Assembly: GCA_032718475.1 (NCBI GenBank)
Contig: JAUCBJ010001849.1
Location: forward strand, 51,208 to 115,207
DNA: 64,000 bases
Direction: 5' to 3'
DNA from: Nemertoderma westbladi
Taxonomy: Eukaryota; Xenacoelomorpha; Nemertodermatida; Nemertodermatidae
A program made the position numbers and the translations under genes. Position 1 is the stretch's first letter. The number at the start of each line of letters is the position of its first letter. Of the stretch, positions 36,101 to 51,100 are shown piece by piece. The notes under the pieces are model-generated. The model worked only from the letters and a program-made list of their open reading frames with translations, was not told the origin of the DNA and searched no databases.

Positions 36101-39100
36101 GCTCCTCTACTTATATGATTGGTTATATTTCAACCAATACAATGCAGTTCCATCCCAAATTCAGACTGCTCCTCTACTTATATGATTGGTTATATTTCAA
36201 CCAATACAATGCAGTTCCATCCCAAATTCAGACTGCCCCTCTACTTATATGATTGGTTATATTTCAACCAATACAATGCAGTTCCATCCCAAATTCAGAC
36301 TGCCCCTCTACTTATATGATTGGTTATATTTCAACCAATACAATGCAGTTCCATCCCAAATTCAGACTGCTCCTCTACTTATATGATTGGTTATATTTCA
36401 ACCAATACAATGCAGTTCCATCCCAAATTCAGACTGCTCCTCTACTTATATGATTGGTTATATTTCAACCAATACAATGCAGTTCCATCCCAAATTCAGA
36501 CTGCTCCTCTACTTATATGATTGGTTATATTTCAACCAATACAATGCAGTTCTATCCCAAATTCAGACTGCTCCTCTACTTATATGATTGGTTATATTTC
36601 AACCAATACAATGCAGTTCCATCCCAAATTCAGACTGCTCCTCTACTTATATGATTGGTTATATTTCAACCAATACAATGCAGTTCCATCCCAAATTCAG
36701 ACTGCCCCTCTACTTATATGATTGGTTATATTTCAACCAATACAATGCAGTTCCATCCCAAATTCAGACTGCTCCTCTACTTATATGATTGGTTATATTT
36801 CAACCAATACAATGCAGTTCCATCCCAAATTCAGACTGCTCCTCTACTTATATGATTGGTTATATTTCAACCAATACAATGCAGTTCCATCCCAAATTCA
36901 GACTGCTCCTCTACTTATATGATTGGTTATATTTCAACCAATACAATGCAGTTCCATCCCAAATTCAGACTGCCCCTCTACTTATATGATTGGTTATATT
37001 TCAACCAATACAATGCAGTTCCATCCCAAATTCAGACTGCCCCTCTACTTATATGATTGGTTATATTTCAACCAATACAATGCAGTTCCATCCCAAATTC
37101 AGACTGCCCCTCTACTTATATGATTGGTTATATTTCAACCAATACAATGCAGTTCCATCCCAAATTCAGACTGCCCCTCTACTTATATGATTGGTTATAT
37201 TTCAACCAATACAATGCAGTTCCATCCCAAATTCAGACTGCTCCTCTACTTATATGATTGGTTATATTTCAACCAATACAATGCAGTTCCATCCCAAATT
37301 CAGACTGCTCCTCTACTTATATGATTGGTTATATTTCAACCATTACAATGCAGTTCTATCCCAAATTCAGACTGCCCCTCTACTTATATGATTGGTTATA
37401 TTTCAACCAATACAATGCAGTTCCATCCCAAATTCAGACTGCTCCTCTACTTATATGATTGGTTATATTTCAACCAATACAATGCAGTTCTATCCCAAAT
37501 TCAGACTGCCCCTCTACTTATATGATTGGTTATATTTCAACCAATACAATGCAGTTCCATCCCAAATTCAGACTGCCCCTCTACTTATATGATTGGTTAT
37601 ATTTCAACCAATACAATGCAGTTCCATCCCAAATTCAGACTGCCCCTCTACTTATATGATTGGTTATATTTCAACCAATACAATGCAGTTCCATCCCAAA
37701 TTCAGACTGCTCCTCTACTTATATGATTGGTTATATTTCAACCAATACAATGCAGTTCCATCCCAAATTCAGACTGCACCTCTACTTATATGATTGGTTA
37801 TATTTCAACCAATACAATGCAGTTCCATCCCAAATTCAGACTGCCCCTCTACTTATATGATTGGTTATATTTCAACCAATACAATGCAGTTCCATCCCAA
37901 ATTCAGACTGCACCTCTACTTATATGATTGGTTATATTTCAACCATTACAATGCAGTTCCATCCCAAATTCAGACTGCCCCTCTACTTATATGATTGGTT
38001 ATATTTCAACCAATACAATGCAGTTCCATCCCAAATTCAGACTGCCCCTCTACTTATATGATTGGTTATATTTCAACCAATACAATGCAGTTCTATCCCA
38101 AATTCAGACTGCCCCTCTACTTATATGATTGGTTATATTTCAACCAATACAATGCAGTTCCATCCCAAATTCAGACTGCTCCTCTACTTATATGATTGGT
38201 TATATTTCAACCATTACAATGCAGGTCCATCCCAAATTCAGACTGCCCCTCTACTTATATGATTGGTTATATTTCAACCATTACAATGCAGGTCCATCCC
38301 AAATTCAGACTGCCCCTCTACTTATATGATTGGTTATATTTCAACCAATACAATGCAGTTCCATCCCAAATTCAGACTGCCCCTCTACTTATATGATTGG
38401 TTATATTTCAACCATTACAATGCAGTTCCATCCCAAATTCAGACTGCCCCTCTACTTATATGATTGGTTATATTTCAACCAATACAATGCAGTTCCATCC
38501 CAAATTCAGACTGCTCCTCTACTTATATGATTGGTTATATTTCAACCAATACAATGCAGTTCCATCCCAAATTCAGACTGCCCCTCTACTTATATGATTG
38601 GTTATATTTCAACCAATACAATGCAGTTCCATCCCAAATTCAGACTGCTCCTCTACTTATATGATTGGTTATATTTCAACCATTACAATGCAGTTCTATC
38701 CCAAATTCAGACTGCCCCTCTACTTATATGATTGGTTATATTTCAACCAATACAATGCAGTTCCATCCCAAATTCAGACTGCCCCTCTACTTATATGATT
38801 GGTTATATTTCAACCATTAAAATGCAGTTCTATCCCAAATTCAGACTGCCCCTCTACTTATATGATTGGTTATATTTCAACCAATACAATGCAGTTCCAT
38901 CCCAAATTCAGACTGCCCCTCTACTTATATGATTGGTTATATTTCAACCAATACAATGCAGTTCCATCCCAAATTCAGACTGCTCCTCTACTTATATGAT
39001 TGGTTATATTTCAACCAATACAATGCAGTTCCATCCCAAATTCAGACTGCCCCTCTACTTATATGATTGGTTATATTTCAACCAATACAATGCAGTTCCA

Positions 39101-42100
39101 TCCCAAATTCAGACTGCCCCTCTACTTATATGATTGGTTATATTTCAACCAATACAATGCAGTTCCATCCCAAATTCAGACTGCCCCTCTACTTATATGA
39201 TTGGTTATATTTCAACCAATACAATGGAGTTCTATCCCAAATTCAGACTGCCCCTCTACTTATATGATTGGTTATATTTCAACCAATACAATGCAGTTCC
39301 ATCCCAAATTCAGACTGCCCCTCTACTTATATGATTGGTTATATTTCAACCATTAAAATGGAGTTCTATCCCAAATTCAGACTGCCCCTCTACTTATATG
39401 ATTGGTTATATTTCAACCAATACAATGCAGTTCCATCCCAAATTCAGACTGCCCCTCTACTTATATGATTGGTTATATTTCAACCATTAAAATGGAGTTC
39501 TATCCCAAATTCAGACTGCCCCTCTACTTATATGATTGGTTATATTTCAACCAATACAATGCAGTTCCATCCCAAATTCAGACTGCCCCTCTACTTATAT
39601 GATTGGTTATATTTCAACCATTAAAATGGAGTTCTATCCCAAATTCAGACTGCACCTCTACTTATATGATTGGTTATATTTCAACCATTAAAATGGAGTT
39701 CTATCCCAAATTCAGACTGCCCCTCTACTTATATGATTGGTTATATTTCTACCAATACAATGCAGTTCCATCCCAAATTCAGACTGCCCCTCTACTTATA
39801 TGATTGGTTATATTTCTACCAATACAATGCAGTTCCATCCCAAATTCAGACTGCCCCTCTACTTATATGATTGGTTATATTTCAACCAATACAATGCAGT
39901 TCCATCCCAAATTCAGACTGCACCTCTACTTATATGATTGGTTATATTTCAACCAATACAATGCAGTTCCATCCCAAATTCAGACTGCTCCTCTACTTAT
40001 ATGATTGGTTATATTTCAACCAATACAATGCAGTTCCATCCCAAATTCAGACTGCCCCTCTACTTATATGATTGGTTATATTTCAACCAATACAATGCAG
40101 TTCCATCCCAAATTCAGACTGCTCCTCTACTTATATGATTGGTTATATTTCAACCAATACAATGCAGTTCCATCCCAAATTCAGACTGCCCCTCTACTTA
40201 TATGATTGGTTATATTTCAACCAATACAATGCAGTTCCATCCCAAATTCAGACTGCCCCTCTACTTATATGATTGGTTATATTTCAACCAATACAATGCA
40301 GTTCCATCCCAAATTCAGACTGCCCCTCTACTTATATGATTGGTTATATTTCAACCAATACAATGCAGTTCCATCCCAAATTCAGACTGCCCCTCTACTT
40401 ATATGATTGGTTATATTTCAACCAATACAATGCAGTTCCATCCCAAATTCAGACTGCCCCTCTACTTATATGATTGGTTATATTTCAACCAATACAATGC
40501 AGTTCCATCCCAAATTCAGACTGCTCCTCTACTTATATGATTGGTTATATTTCAACCAATACAATGCAGTTCCATCCCAAATTCAGACTGCCCCTCTACT
40601 TATATGATTGGTTATATTTCAACCAATACAATGCAGTTCCATCCCAAATTCAGACTGCCCCTCTACTTATATGATTGGTTATATTTCAACCAATACAATG
40701 CAGTTCCATCCCAAATTCAGACTGCTCCTCTACTTATATGATTGGTTATATTTCAACCAATACAATGCAGTTCCATCCCAAATTCAGACTGCTCCTCTAC
40801 TTATATGATTGGTTATATTTCAACCAATACAATGCAGTTCCATCCCAAATTCAGACTGCTCCTCTACTTATATGATTGGTTATATTTCAACCAATACAAT
40901 GCAGTTCCATCCCAAATTCAGACTGCTCCTCTACTTATATGATTGGTTATATTTCAACCAATACAATGCAGTTCCATCCCAAATTCAGACTGCTCCTCTA
41001 CTTATATGATTGGTTATATTTCAACCAATACAATGCAGTTCCATCCCAAATTCAGACTGCTCCTCTACTTATATGATTGGTTATATTTCAACCAATACAA
41101 TGCAGTTCCATCCCAAATTCAGACTGCTCCTCTACTTATATGATTGGTTATATTTCAACCAATACAATGCAGTTCCATCCCAAATTCAGACTGCTCCTCT
41201 ACTTATATGATTGGTTATATTTCAACCAATACAATGCAGTTCCATCCCAAATTCAGACTGCCCCTCTACTTATATGATTGGTTATATTTCAACCAATACA
41301 ATGCAGTTCCATCCCAAATTCAGACTGCTCCTCTACTTATATGATTGGTTATATTTCAACCAATACAATGCAGTTCCATCCCAAATTCAGACTGCCCCTC
41401 TACTTATATGATTGGTTATATTTCAACCAATACAATGCAGTTCCATCCCAAATTCAGACTGCCCCTCTACTTATATGATTGGTTATATTTCAACCAATAC
41501 AATGCAGTTCCATCCCAAATTCAGACTGCCCCTCTACTTATATGATTGGTTATATTTCAACCAATACAATGCAGTTCCATCCCAAATTCAGACTGCCCCT
41601 CTACTTATATGATTGGTTATATTTCAACCAATACAATGCAGTTCCATCCCAAATTCAGACTGCCCCTCTACTTATATGATTGGTTATATTTCAACCAATA
41701 CAATGCAGTTCCATCCCAAATTCAGACTGCCCCTCTACTTATATGATTGGTTATATTTCAACCAATACAATGCAGTTCCATCCCAAATTCAGACTGCCCC
41801 TCTACTTATATGATTGGTTATATTTCAACCAATACAATGCAGTTCCATCCCAAATTCAGACTGCCCCTCTACTTATATGATTGGTTATATTTCAACCAAT
41901 ACAATGCAGTTCCATCCCAAATTCAGACTGCCCCTCTACTTATATGATTGGTTATATTTCAACCAATACAATGCAGTTCCATCCCAAATTCAGACTGCCC
42001 CTCTACTTATATGATTGGTTATATTTCAACCAATACAATGCAGTTCCATCCCAAATTCAGACTGCTCCTCTACTTATATGATTGGTTATATTTCAACCAA

Positions 42101-45100
42101 TACAATGCAGTTCCATCCCAAATTCAGACTGCTCCTCTACTTATATGATTGGTTATATTTCAACCAATACAATGCAGTTCCATCCCAAATTCAGACTGCT
42201 CCTCTACTTATATGATTGGTTATATTTCAACCAATACAATGCAGTTCCATCCCAAATTCAGACTGCTCCTCTACTTATATGATTGGTTATATTTCAACCA
42301 ATACAATGCAGTTCCATCCCAAATTCAGACTGCCCCTCTACTTATATGATTGGTTATATTTCAACCAATACAATGCAGTTCCATCCCAAATTCAGACTGC
42401 TCCTCTACTTATATGATTGGTTATATTTCAACCAATACAATGCAGTTCCATCCCAAATTCAGACTGCTCCTCTACTTATATGATTGGTTATATTTCAACC
42501 AATACAATGCAGTTCCATCCCAAATTCAGACTGCTCCTCTACTTATATGATTGGTTATATTTCAACCAATACAATGCAGTTCCATCCCAAATTCAGACTG
42601 CTCCTCTACTTATATGATTGGTTATATTTCAACCAATACAATGCAGTTCCATCCCAAATTCAGACTGCCCCTCTACTTATATGATTGGTTATATTTCAAC
42701 CAATACAATGCAGTTCCATCCCAAATTCAGACTGCTCCTCTACTTATATGATTGGTTATATTTCAACCAATACAATGCAGTTCCATCCCAAATTCAGACT
42801 GCTCCTCTACTTATATGATTGGTTATATTTCAACCAATACAATGCAGTTCCATCCCAAATTCAGACTGCTCCTCTACTTATATGATTGGTTATATTTCAA
42901 CCAATACAATGCAGTTCCATCCCAAATTCAGACTGCTCCTCTACTTATATGATTGGTTATATTTCAACCAATACAATGCAGTTCCATCCCAAATTCAGAC
43001 TGCTCCTCTACTTATATGATTGGTTATATTTCAACCAATACAATGCAGTTCCATCCCAAATTCAGACTGCTCCTCTACTTATATGATTGGTTATATTTCA
43101 ACCAATACAATGCAGTTCCATCCCAAATTCAGACTGCTCCTCTACTTATATGATTGGTTATATTTCAACCAATACAATGCAGTTCCATCCCAAATTCAGA
43201 CTGCTCCTCTACTTATATGATTGGTTATATTTCAACCAATACAATGCAGTTCCATCCCAAATTCAGACTGCTCCTCTACTTATATGATTGGTTATATTTC
43301 AACCAATACAATGCAGTTCCATCCCAAATTCAGACTGCTCCTCTACTTATATGATTGGTTATATTTCAACCAATACAATGCAGTTCCATCCCAAATTCAG
43401 ACTGCTCCTCTACTTATATGATTGGTTATATTTCAACCAATACAATGCAGTTCCATCCCAAATTCAGACTGCTCCTCTACTTATATGATTGGTTATATTT
43501 CAACCAATACAATGCAGTTCCATCCCAAATTCAGACTGCTCCTCTACTTATATGATTGGTTATATTTCAACCAATACAATGCAGTTCCATCCCAAATTCA
43601 GACTGCTCCTCTACTTATATGATTGGTTATATTTCAACCAATACAATGCAGTTCCATCCCAAATTCAGACTGCTCCTCTACTTATATGATTGGTTATATT
43701 TCAACCAATACAATGCAGTTCCATCCCAAATTCAGACTGCTCCTCTACTTATATGATTGGTTATATTTCAACCAATACAATGCAGTTCCATCCCAAATTC
43801 AGACTGCCCCTCTACTTATATGATTGGTTATATTTCAACCAATACAATGCAGTTCCATCCCAAATTCAGACTGCCGCTCTACTTATATGATTGGTTATAT
43901 TTCAACCAATACAATGCAGTTCCATCCCAAATTCAGACTGCTCCTCTACTTATATGATTGGTTATATTTCAACCAATACAATGCAGTTCCATCCCAAATT
44001 CAGACTGCTCCTCTACTTATATGATTGGTTATATTTCAACCAATACAATGCAGTTCCATCCCAAATTCAGACTGCTCCTCTACTTATATGATTGGTTATA
44101 TTTCAACCAATACAATGCAGTTCCATCCCAAATTCAGACTGCCCCTCTACTTATATGATTGGTTATATTTCAAGCAATACAATGCAGTTCCATCCCAAAT
44201 TCAGACTGCTCCTCTACTTATATGATTGGTTATATTTCAACCAATACAATGCAGTACTATCCCAAATTCAGACTGCTCCTCTACTTATATGATTGGTTAT
44301 ATTTCAACCAATACAATGCAGTACTATCCCAAATTCAGACTGCTCCTCTACTTATATGATTGGTTATATTTCAACCAATACAATGCAGTTCCATCCCAAA
44401 TTCAGACTGCCCCTCTACTTATATGATTGGTTATATTTCAAGCAATACAATGCAGTTCCATCCCAAATTCAGACTGCTCCTCTACTTATATGATTGGTTA
44501 TATTTCAAGCAATACAATGCAGTTCCATCCCAAATTCAGACTGCTCCTCTACTTATATGATTGGTTATATTTCAAGCAATACAATGCAGTTCCATCCCAA
44601 ATTCAGACTGCTCCTCTACTTATATGATTGGTTATATTTCAACCAATACAATGCAGTACTATCCCAAATTCAGACTGCTCCTCTACTTATATGATTGGTT
44701 ATATTTCAACCAATACAATGCAGTACTATCCCAAATTCAGACTGCTCCTCTACTTATATGATTGGTTATATTTCAACCAATACAATGCAGTTCCATCCCA
44801 AATTCAGACTGCCCCTCTACTTATATGATTGGTTATATTTCAACCAATACAATGCAGTTCCATCCCAAATTCAGACTGCTCCTCTACTTATATGATTGGT
44901 TATATTTCAACCAATACAATGCAGTTCCATCCCAAATTCAGACTGCCCCTCTACTTATATGATTGGTTATATTTCAACCAATACAATGCAGTTCCATCCC
45001 AAATTCAGACTGCCCCTCTACTTATATGATTGGTTATATTTCAACCAATACAATGCAGTTCCATCCCAAATTCAGACTGCTCCTCTACTTATATGATTGG

Positions 45101-48100
45101 TTATATTTCAACCAATACAATGCAGTTCCATCACAAATTCAGACTGCTCCTCTACTTATATGATTGGTTATATTTCAACCAATACAATGCAGTTCCATCC
45201 CAAATTCAGACTGCCCCTCTACTTATATGATTGGTTATATTTCAACCAATACAATGCAGTTCCATCCCAAATTCAGACTGCCCCTCTACTTATATGATTG
45301 GTTATATTTCAACCAATACAATGCAGTTCTATCCCAAATTCAGACTGCTCCTCTACTTATATGATTGGTTATATTTCAACCAATACAATGCAGTTCCATC
45401 CCAAATTCAGACTGCCCCTCTACTTATATGATTGGTTATATTTCAACCAATACAATGCAGTTCCATCCCAAATTCAGACTGCTCCTCTACTTATATGATT
45501 GGTTATATTTCAACCAATACAATGCAATTCCATCCCAAATTCAGACTGCCCCTCTACTTATATGATTGGTTATATTTCAACCAATACAATGCAGTTCCAT
45601 CCCAAATTCAGACTGCCCCTCTACTTATATGATTGGTTATATTTCAACCAATACAATGCAGTTCCATCCCAAATTCAGACTGCCGCTCTACTTATATGAT
45701 TGGTTATATTTCAACCAATACAATGCAGTTCCATCCCAAATTCAGACTGCCCCTCTACTTATATGATTGGTTATATTTCAACCAATACAATGCAGTTCCA
45801 TCCCAAATTCAGACTGCACCTCTACTTATATGATTGGTTATATTTCAACCAATACAATGCAGTTCCATCCCAAATTCAGACTGCCCCTCTACTTATATGA
45901 TTGGTTATATTTCAACCAATACAATGCAGTTCCATCCCAAATTCAGACTGCCCCTCTACTTATATGATTGGTTATATTTCAACCAATACAATGCAATTCC
46001 ATCCCAAATTCAGACTGCCCCTCTACTTATATGATTGGTTATATTTCAACCAATACAATGCAGTTCCATCCCAAATTCAGACTGCTCCTCTACTTATATG
46101 ATTGGTTATATTTCAACCAATACAATGCAGTTCCATCCCAAATTCAGACTGCCCCTCTACTTATATGATTGGTTATATTTCAACCAATACAATGCAGTTC
46201 CATCCCAAATTCAGACTGCCCCTCTACTTATATGATTGGTTATATTTCAACCATTACAATGCAATTCCATCCCAAATTCAGACTGCCCCTCTACTTATAT
46301 GATTGGTTATATTTCAACCAATACAATGCAGTTCCATCCCAAATTCAGACTGCTCCTCTACTTATATGATTGGTTATATTTCAACCATTACAATGCAATT
46401 CCATCCCAAATTCAGACTGCCCCTCTACTTATATGATTGGTTATATTTCAACCATTACAATGCAATTCCATCCCAAATTCAGACTGCCCCTCTACTTATA
46501 TGATTGGTTATATTTCAACCAATACAATGCAGTTCCATCCCAAATTCAGACTGCTCCTCTACTTATATGATTGGTTATATTTCAACCAATACAATGCAGT
46601 TCCATCCCAAATTCAGACTGCCCCTCTACTTATATGATTGGTTATATTTCAACCAATACAATGCAGTTCCATCCCAAATTCAGACTGCTCCTCTACTTAT
46701 ATGATTGGTTATATTTCAACCATTACAATGCAATTCCATCCCAAATTCAGACTGCCCCTCTACTTATATGATTGGTTATATTTCAACCAATACAATGCAG
46801 TTCCATCCCAAATTCAGACTGCTCCTCTACTTATATGATTGGTTATATTTCAACCATTACAATGCAATTCCATCCCAAATTCAGACTGCCCCTCTACTTA
46901 TATGATTGGTTATATTTCAACCATTACAATGCAATTCCATCCCAAATTCAGACTGCTCCTCTACTTATATGATTGGTTATATTTCAACCAATACAATGCA
47001 GTTCCATCCCAAATTCAGACTGCTCCTCTACTTATATGATTGGTTATATTTCAACCATTACAATGCAGTTCCATCCCAAATTCAGACTGCCCCTCTACTT
47101 ATATGATTGGTTATATTTCAACCAATACAATGCAATTCCATCCCAAATTCAGACTGCCCCTCTACTTATATGATTGGTTATATTTCAACCAATACAATGC
47201 AGTTCCATCCCAAATTCAGACTGCCCCTCTACTTATATGATTGGTTATATTTCAACCAATACAATGCAGTTCCATCCCAAATTCAGACTGCTCCTCTACT
47301 TATATGATTGGTTATATTTCAACCAATACAATGCAGTTCCATCCCAAATTCAGACTGCCCCTCTACTTATATGATTGGTTATATTTCAACCAATACAATG
47401 CAGTTCCATCCCAAATTCAGACTGCTCCTCTACTTATATGATTGGTTATATTTCAACCAATACAATGCAGTTCCATCCCAAATTCAGACTGCCCCTCTAC
47501 TTATATGATTGGTTATATTTCAACCAATACAATGCAGTTCCATCCCAAATTCAGACTGCTCCTCTACTTATATGATTGGTTATATTTCAACCAATACAAT
47601 GCAGTTCCATCCCAAATTCAGACTGCCCCTCTACTTATATGATTGGTTATATTTCAACCAATACAATGCAGTTCCATCCCAAATTCAGACTGCTCCTCTA
47701 CTTATATGATTGGTTATATTTCAACCAATACAATGCAGTTCCATCCCAAATTCAGACTGCTCCTCTACTTATATGATTGGTTATATTTCAACCAATACAA
47801 TGCAGTTCCATCCCAAATTCAGACTGCCCCTCTACTTATATGATTGGTTATATTTCAACCAATACAATGCAGTTCCATCCCAAATTCAGACTGCCCCTCT
47901 ACTTATATGATTGGTTATATTTCAACCAATACAATGCAGTTCCATCCCAAATTCAGACTGCTCCTCTACTTATATGATTGGTTATATTTCAACCAATACA
48001 ATGCAGTTCCATCCCAAATTCAGACTGCTCCTCTACTTATATGATTGGTTATATTTCAACCAATACAATGCAGTTCCATCCCAAATTCAGACTGCCCCTC

Positions 48101-51100
48101 TACTTATATGATTGGTTATATTTCAACCAATACAATGCAGTTCCATCCCAAATTCAGACTGCCCCTCTACTTATATGATTGGTTATATTTCAACCAATAC
48201 AATGCAGTTCCATCCCAAATTCAGACTGCCCCTCTACTTATATGATTGGTTATATTTCAACCAATACAATGCAGTTCCATCCCAAATTCAGACTGCCCCT
48301 CTACTTATATGATTGGTTATATTTCAACCAATACAATGCAGTTCCATCCCAAATTCAGACTGCCCCTCTACTTATATGATTGGTTATATTTCAACCAATA
48401 CAATGCAGTTCCATCCCAAATTCAGACTGCCCCTCTACTTATATGATTGGTTATATTTCAACCAATACAATGCAGTTCCATCCCAAATTCAGACTGCCCC
48501 TCTACTTATATGATTGGTTATATTTCAACCAATACAATGCAGTTCCATCCCAAATTCAGACTGCCCCTCTACTTATATGATTGGTTATATTTCAACCAAT
48601 ACAATGCAGTTCCATCCCAAATTCAGACTGCTCCTCTACTTATATGATTGGTTATATTTCAACCAATACAATGCAGTTCCATCCCAAATTCAGACTGCTC
48701 CTCTACTTATATGATTGGTTATATTTCAACCAATACAATGCAGTTCCATCCCAAATTCAGACTGCCCCTCTACTTATATGATTGGTTATATTTCAACCAA
48801 TACAATGCAGTTCCATCCCAAATTCAGACTGCCCCTCTACTTATATGATTGGTTATATTTCAACCAATACAATGCAGTTCCATCCCAAATTCAGACTGCC
48901 CCTCTACTTATATGATTGGTTATATTTCAACCAATACAATGCAGTTCTATCCCAAATTCAGACTGCCCCTCTACTTATATGATTGGTTATATTTCAACCA
49001 ATACAATGCAGTTCCATCCCAAATTCAGACTGCCCCTCTACTTATATGATTGGTTATATTTCAACCAATACAATGCAGTTCCATCCCAAATTCAGACTGC
49101 CCCTCTACTTATATGATTGGTTATATTTCAACCAATACAATGCAGTTCCATCCCAAATTCAGACTGCTCCTCTACTTATATGATTGGTTATATTTCAACC
49201 AATACAATGCAGTTCCATCCCAAATTCAGACTGCTCCTCTACTTATATGATTGGTTATATTTCAACCAATACAATGCAGTTCCATCCCAAATTCAGACTG
49301 CTCCTCTACTTATATGATTGGTTATATTTCAACCAATACAATGCAGTTCCATCCCAAATTCAGACTGCTCCTCTACTTATATGATTGGTTATATTTCAAC
49401 CAATACAATGCAGTTCCATCCCAAATTCAGACTGCCCCTCTACTTATATGATTGGTTATATTTCAACCAATACAATGCAGTTCCATCCCAAATTCAGACT
49501 GCCCCTCTACTTATATGATTGGTTATATTTCAACCAATACAATGCAGTTCCATCCCAAATTCAGACTGCCCCTCTACTTATATGATTGGTTATATTTCAA
49601 CCAATACAATGCAGTTCCATCCCAAATTCAGACTGCTCCTCTACTTATATGATTGGTTATATTTCAACCAATACAATGCAGTTCCATCCCAAATTCAGAC
49701 TGCTCCTCTACTTATATGATTGGTTATATTTCAACCAATACAATGCAGTTCCATCCCAAATTCAGACTGCTCCTCTACTTATATGATTGGTTATATTTCA
49801 ACCAATACAATGCAGTTCCATCCCAAATTCAGACTGCTCCTCTACTTATATGATTGGTTATATTTCAACCAATACAATGCAGTTCCATCCCAAATTCAGA
49901 CTGCTCCTCTACTTATATGATTGGTTATATTTCAACCAATACAATGCAGTTCCATCCCAAATTCAGACTGCCCCTCTACTTATATGATTGGTTATATTTC
50001 AACCAATACAATGCAGTTCCATCCCAAATTCAGACTGCTCCTCTACTTATATGATTGGTTATATTTCAACCAATACAATGCAGTTCCATCCCAAATTCAG
50101 ACTGCTCCTCTACTTATATGATTGGTTATATTTCAACCAATACAATGCAGTTCCATCCCAAATTCAGACTGCCCCTCTACTTATATGATTGGTTATATTT
50201 CAACCAATACAATGCAGTTCCATCCCAAATTCAGACTGCCCCTCTACTTATATGATTGGTTATATTTCAACCAATACAATGCAGTTCCATCCCAAATTCA
50301 GACTGCTCCTCTACTTATATGATTGGTTATATTTCAACCAATACAATGCAGTTCCATCCCAAATTCAGACTGCCCCTCTACTTATATGATTGGTTATATT
50401 TCAACCAATACAATGCAGTTCCATCCCAAATTCAGACTGCCCCTCTACTTATATGATTGGTTATATTTCAACCAATACAATGCAGTTCCATCCCAAATTC
50501 AGACTGCTCCTCTACTTATATGATTGGTTATATTTCAACCAATACAATGCAGTTCCATCCCAAATTCAGACTGCTCCTCTACTTATATGATTGGTTATAT
50601 TTCAACCAATACAATGCAGTTCCATCCCAAATTCAGACTGCTCCTCTACTTATATGATTGGTTATATTTCAACCAATACAATGCAGTTCCATCCCAAATT
50701 CAGACTGCTCCTCTACTTATATGATTGGTTATATTTCAACCAATACAATGCAGTTCCATCCCAAATTCAGACTGCCCCTCTACTTATATGATTGGTTATA
50801 TTTCAACCAATACAATGCAGTTCCATCCCAAATTCAGACTGCTCCTCTACTTATATGATTGGTTATATTTCAACCAATACAATGCAGTTCCATCCCAAAT
50901 TCAGACTGCCCCTCTACTTATATGATTGGTTATATTTCAACCAATACAATGCAGTTCCATCCCAAATTCAGACTGCTCCTCTACTTATATGATTGGTTAT
51001 ATTTCAACCAATACAATGCAGTTCCATCCCAAATTCAGACTGCCCCTCTACTTATATGATTGGTTATATTTCAACCAATACAATGCAGTTCCATCCCAAA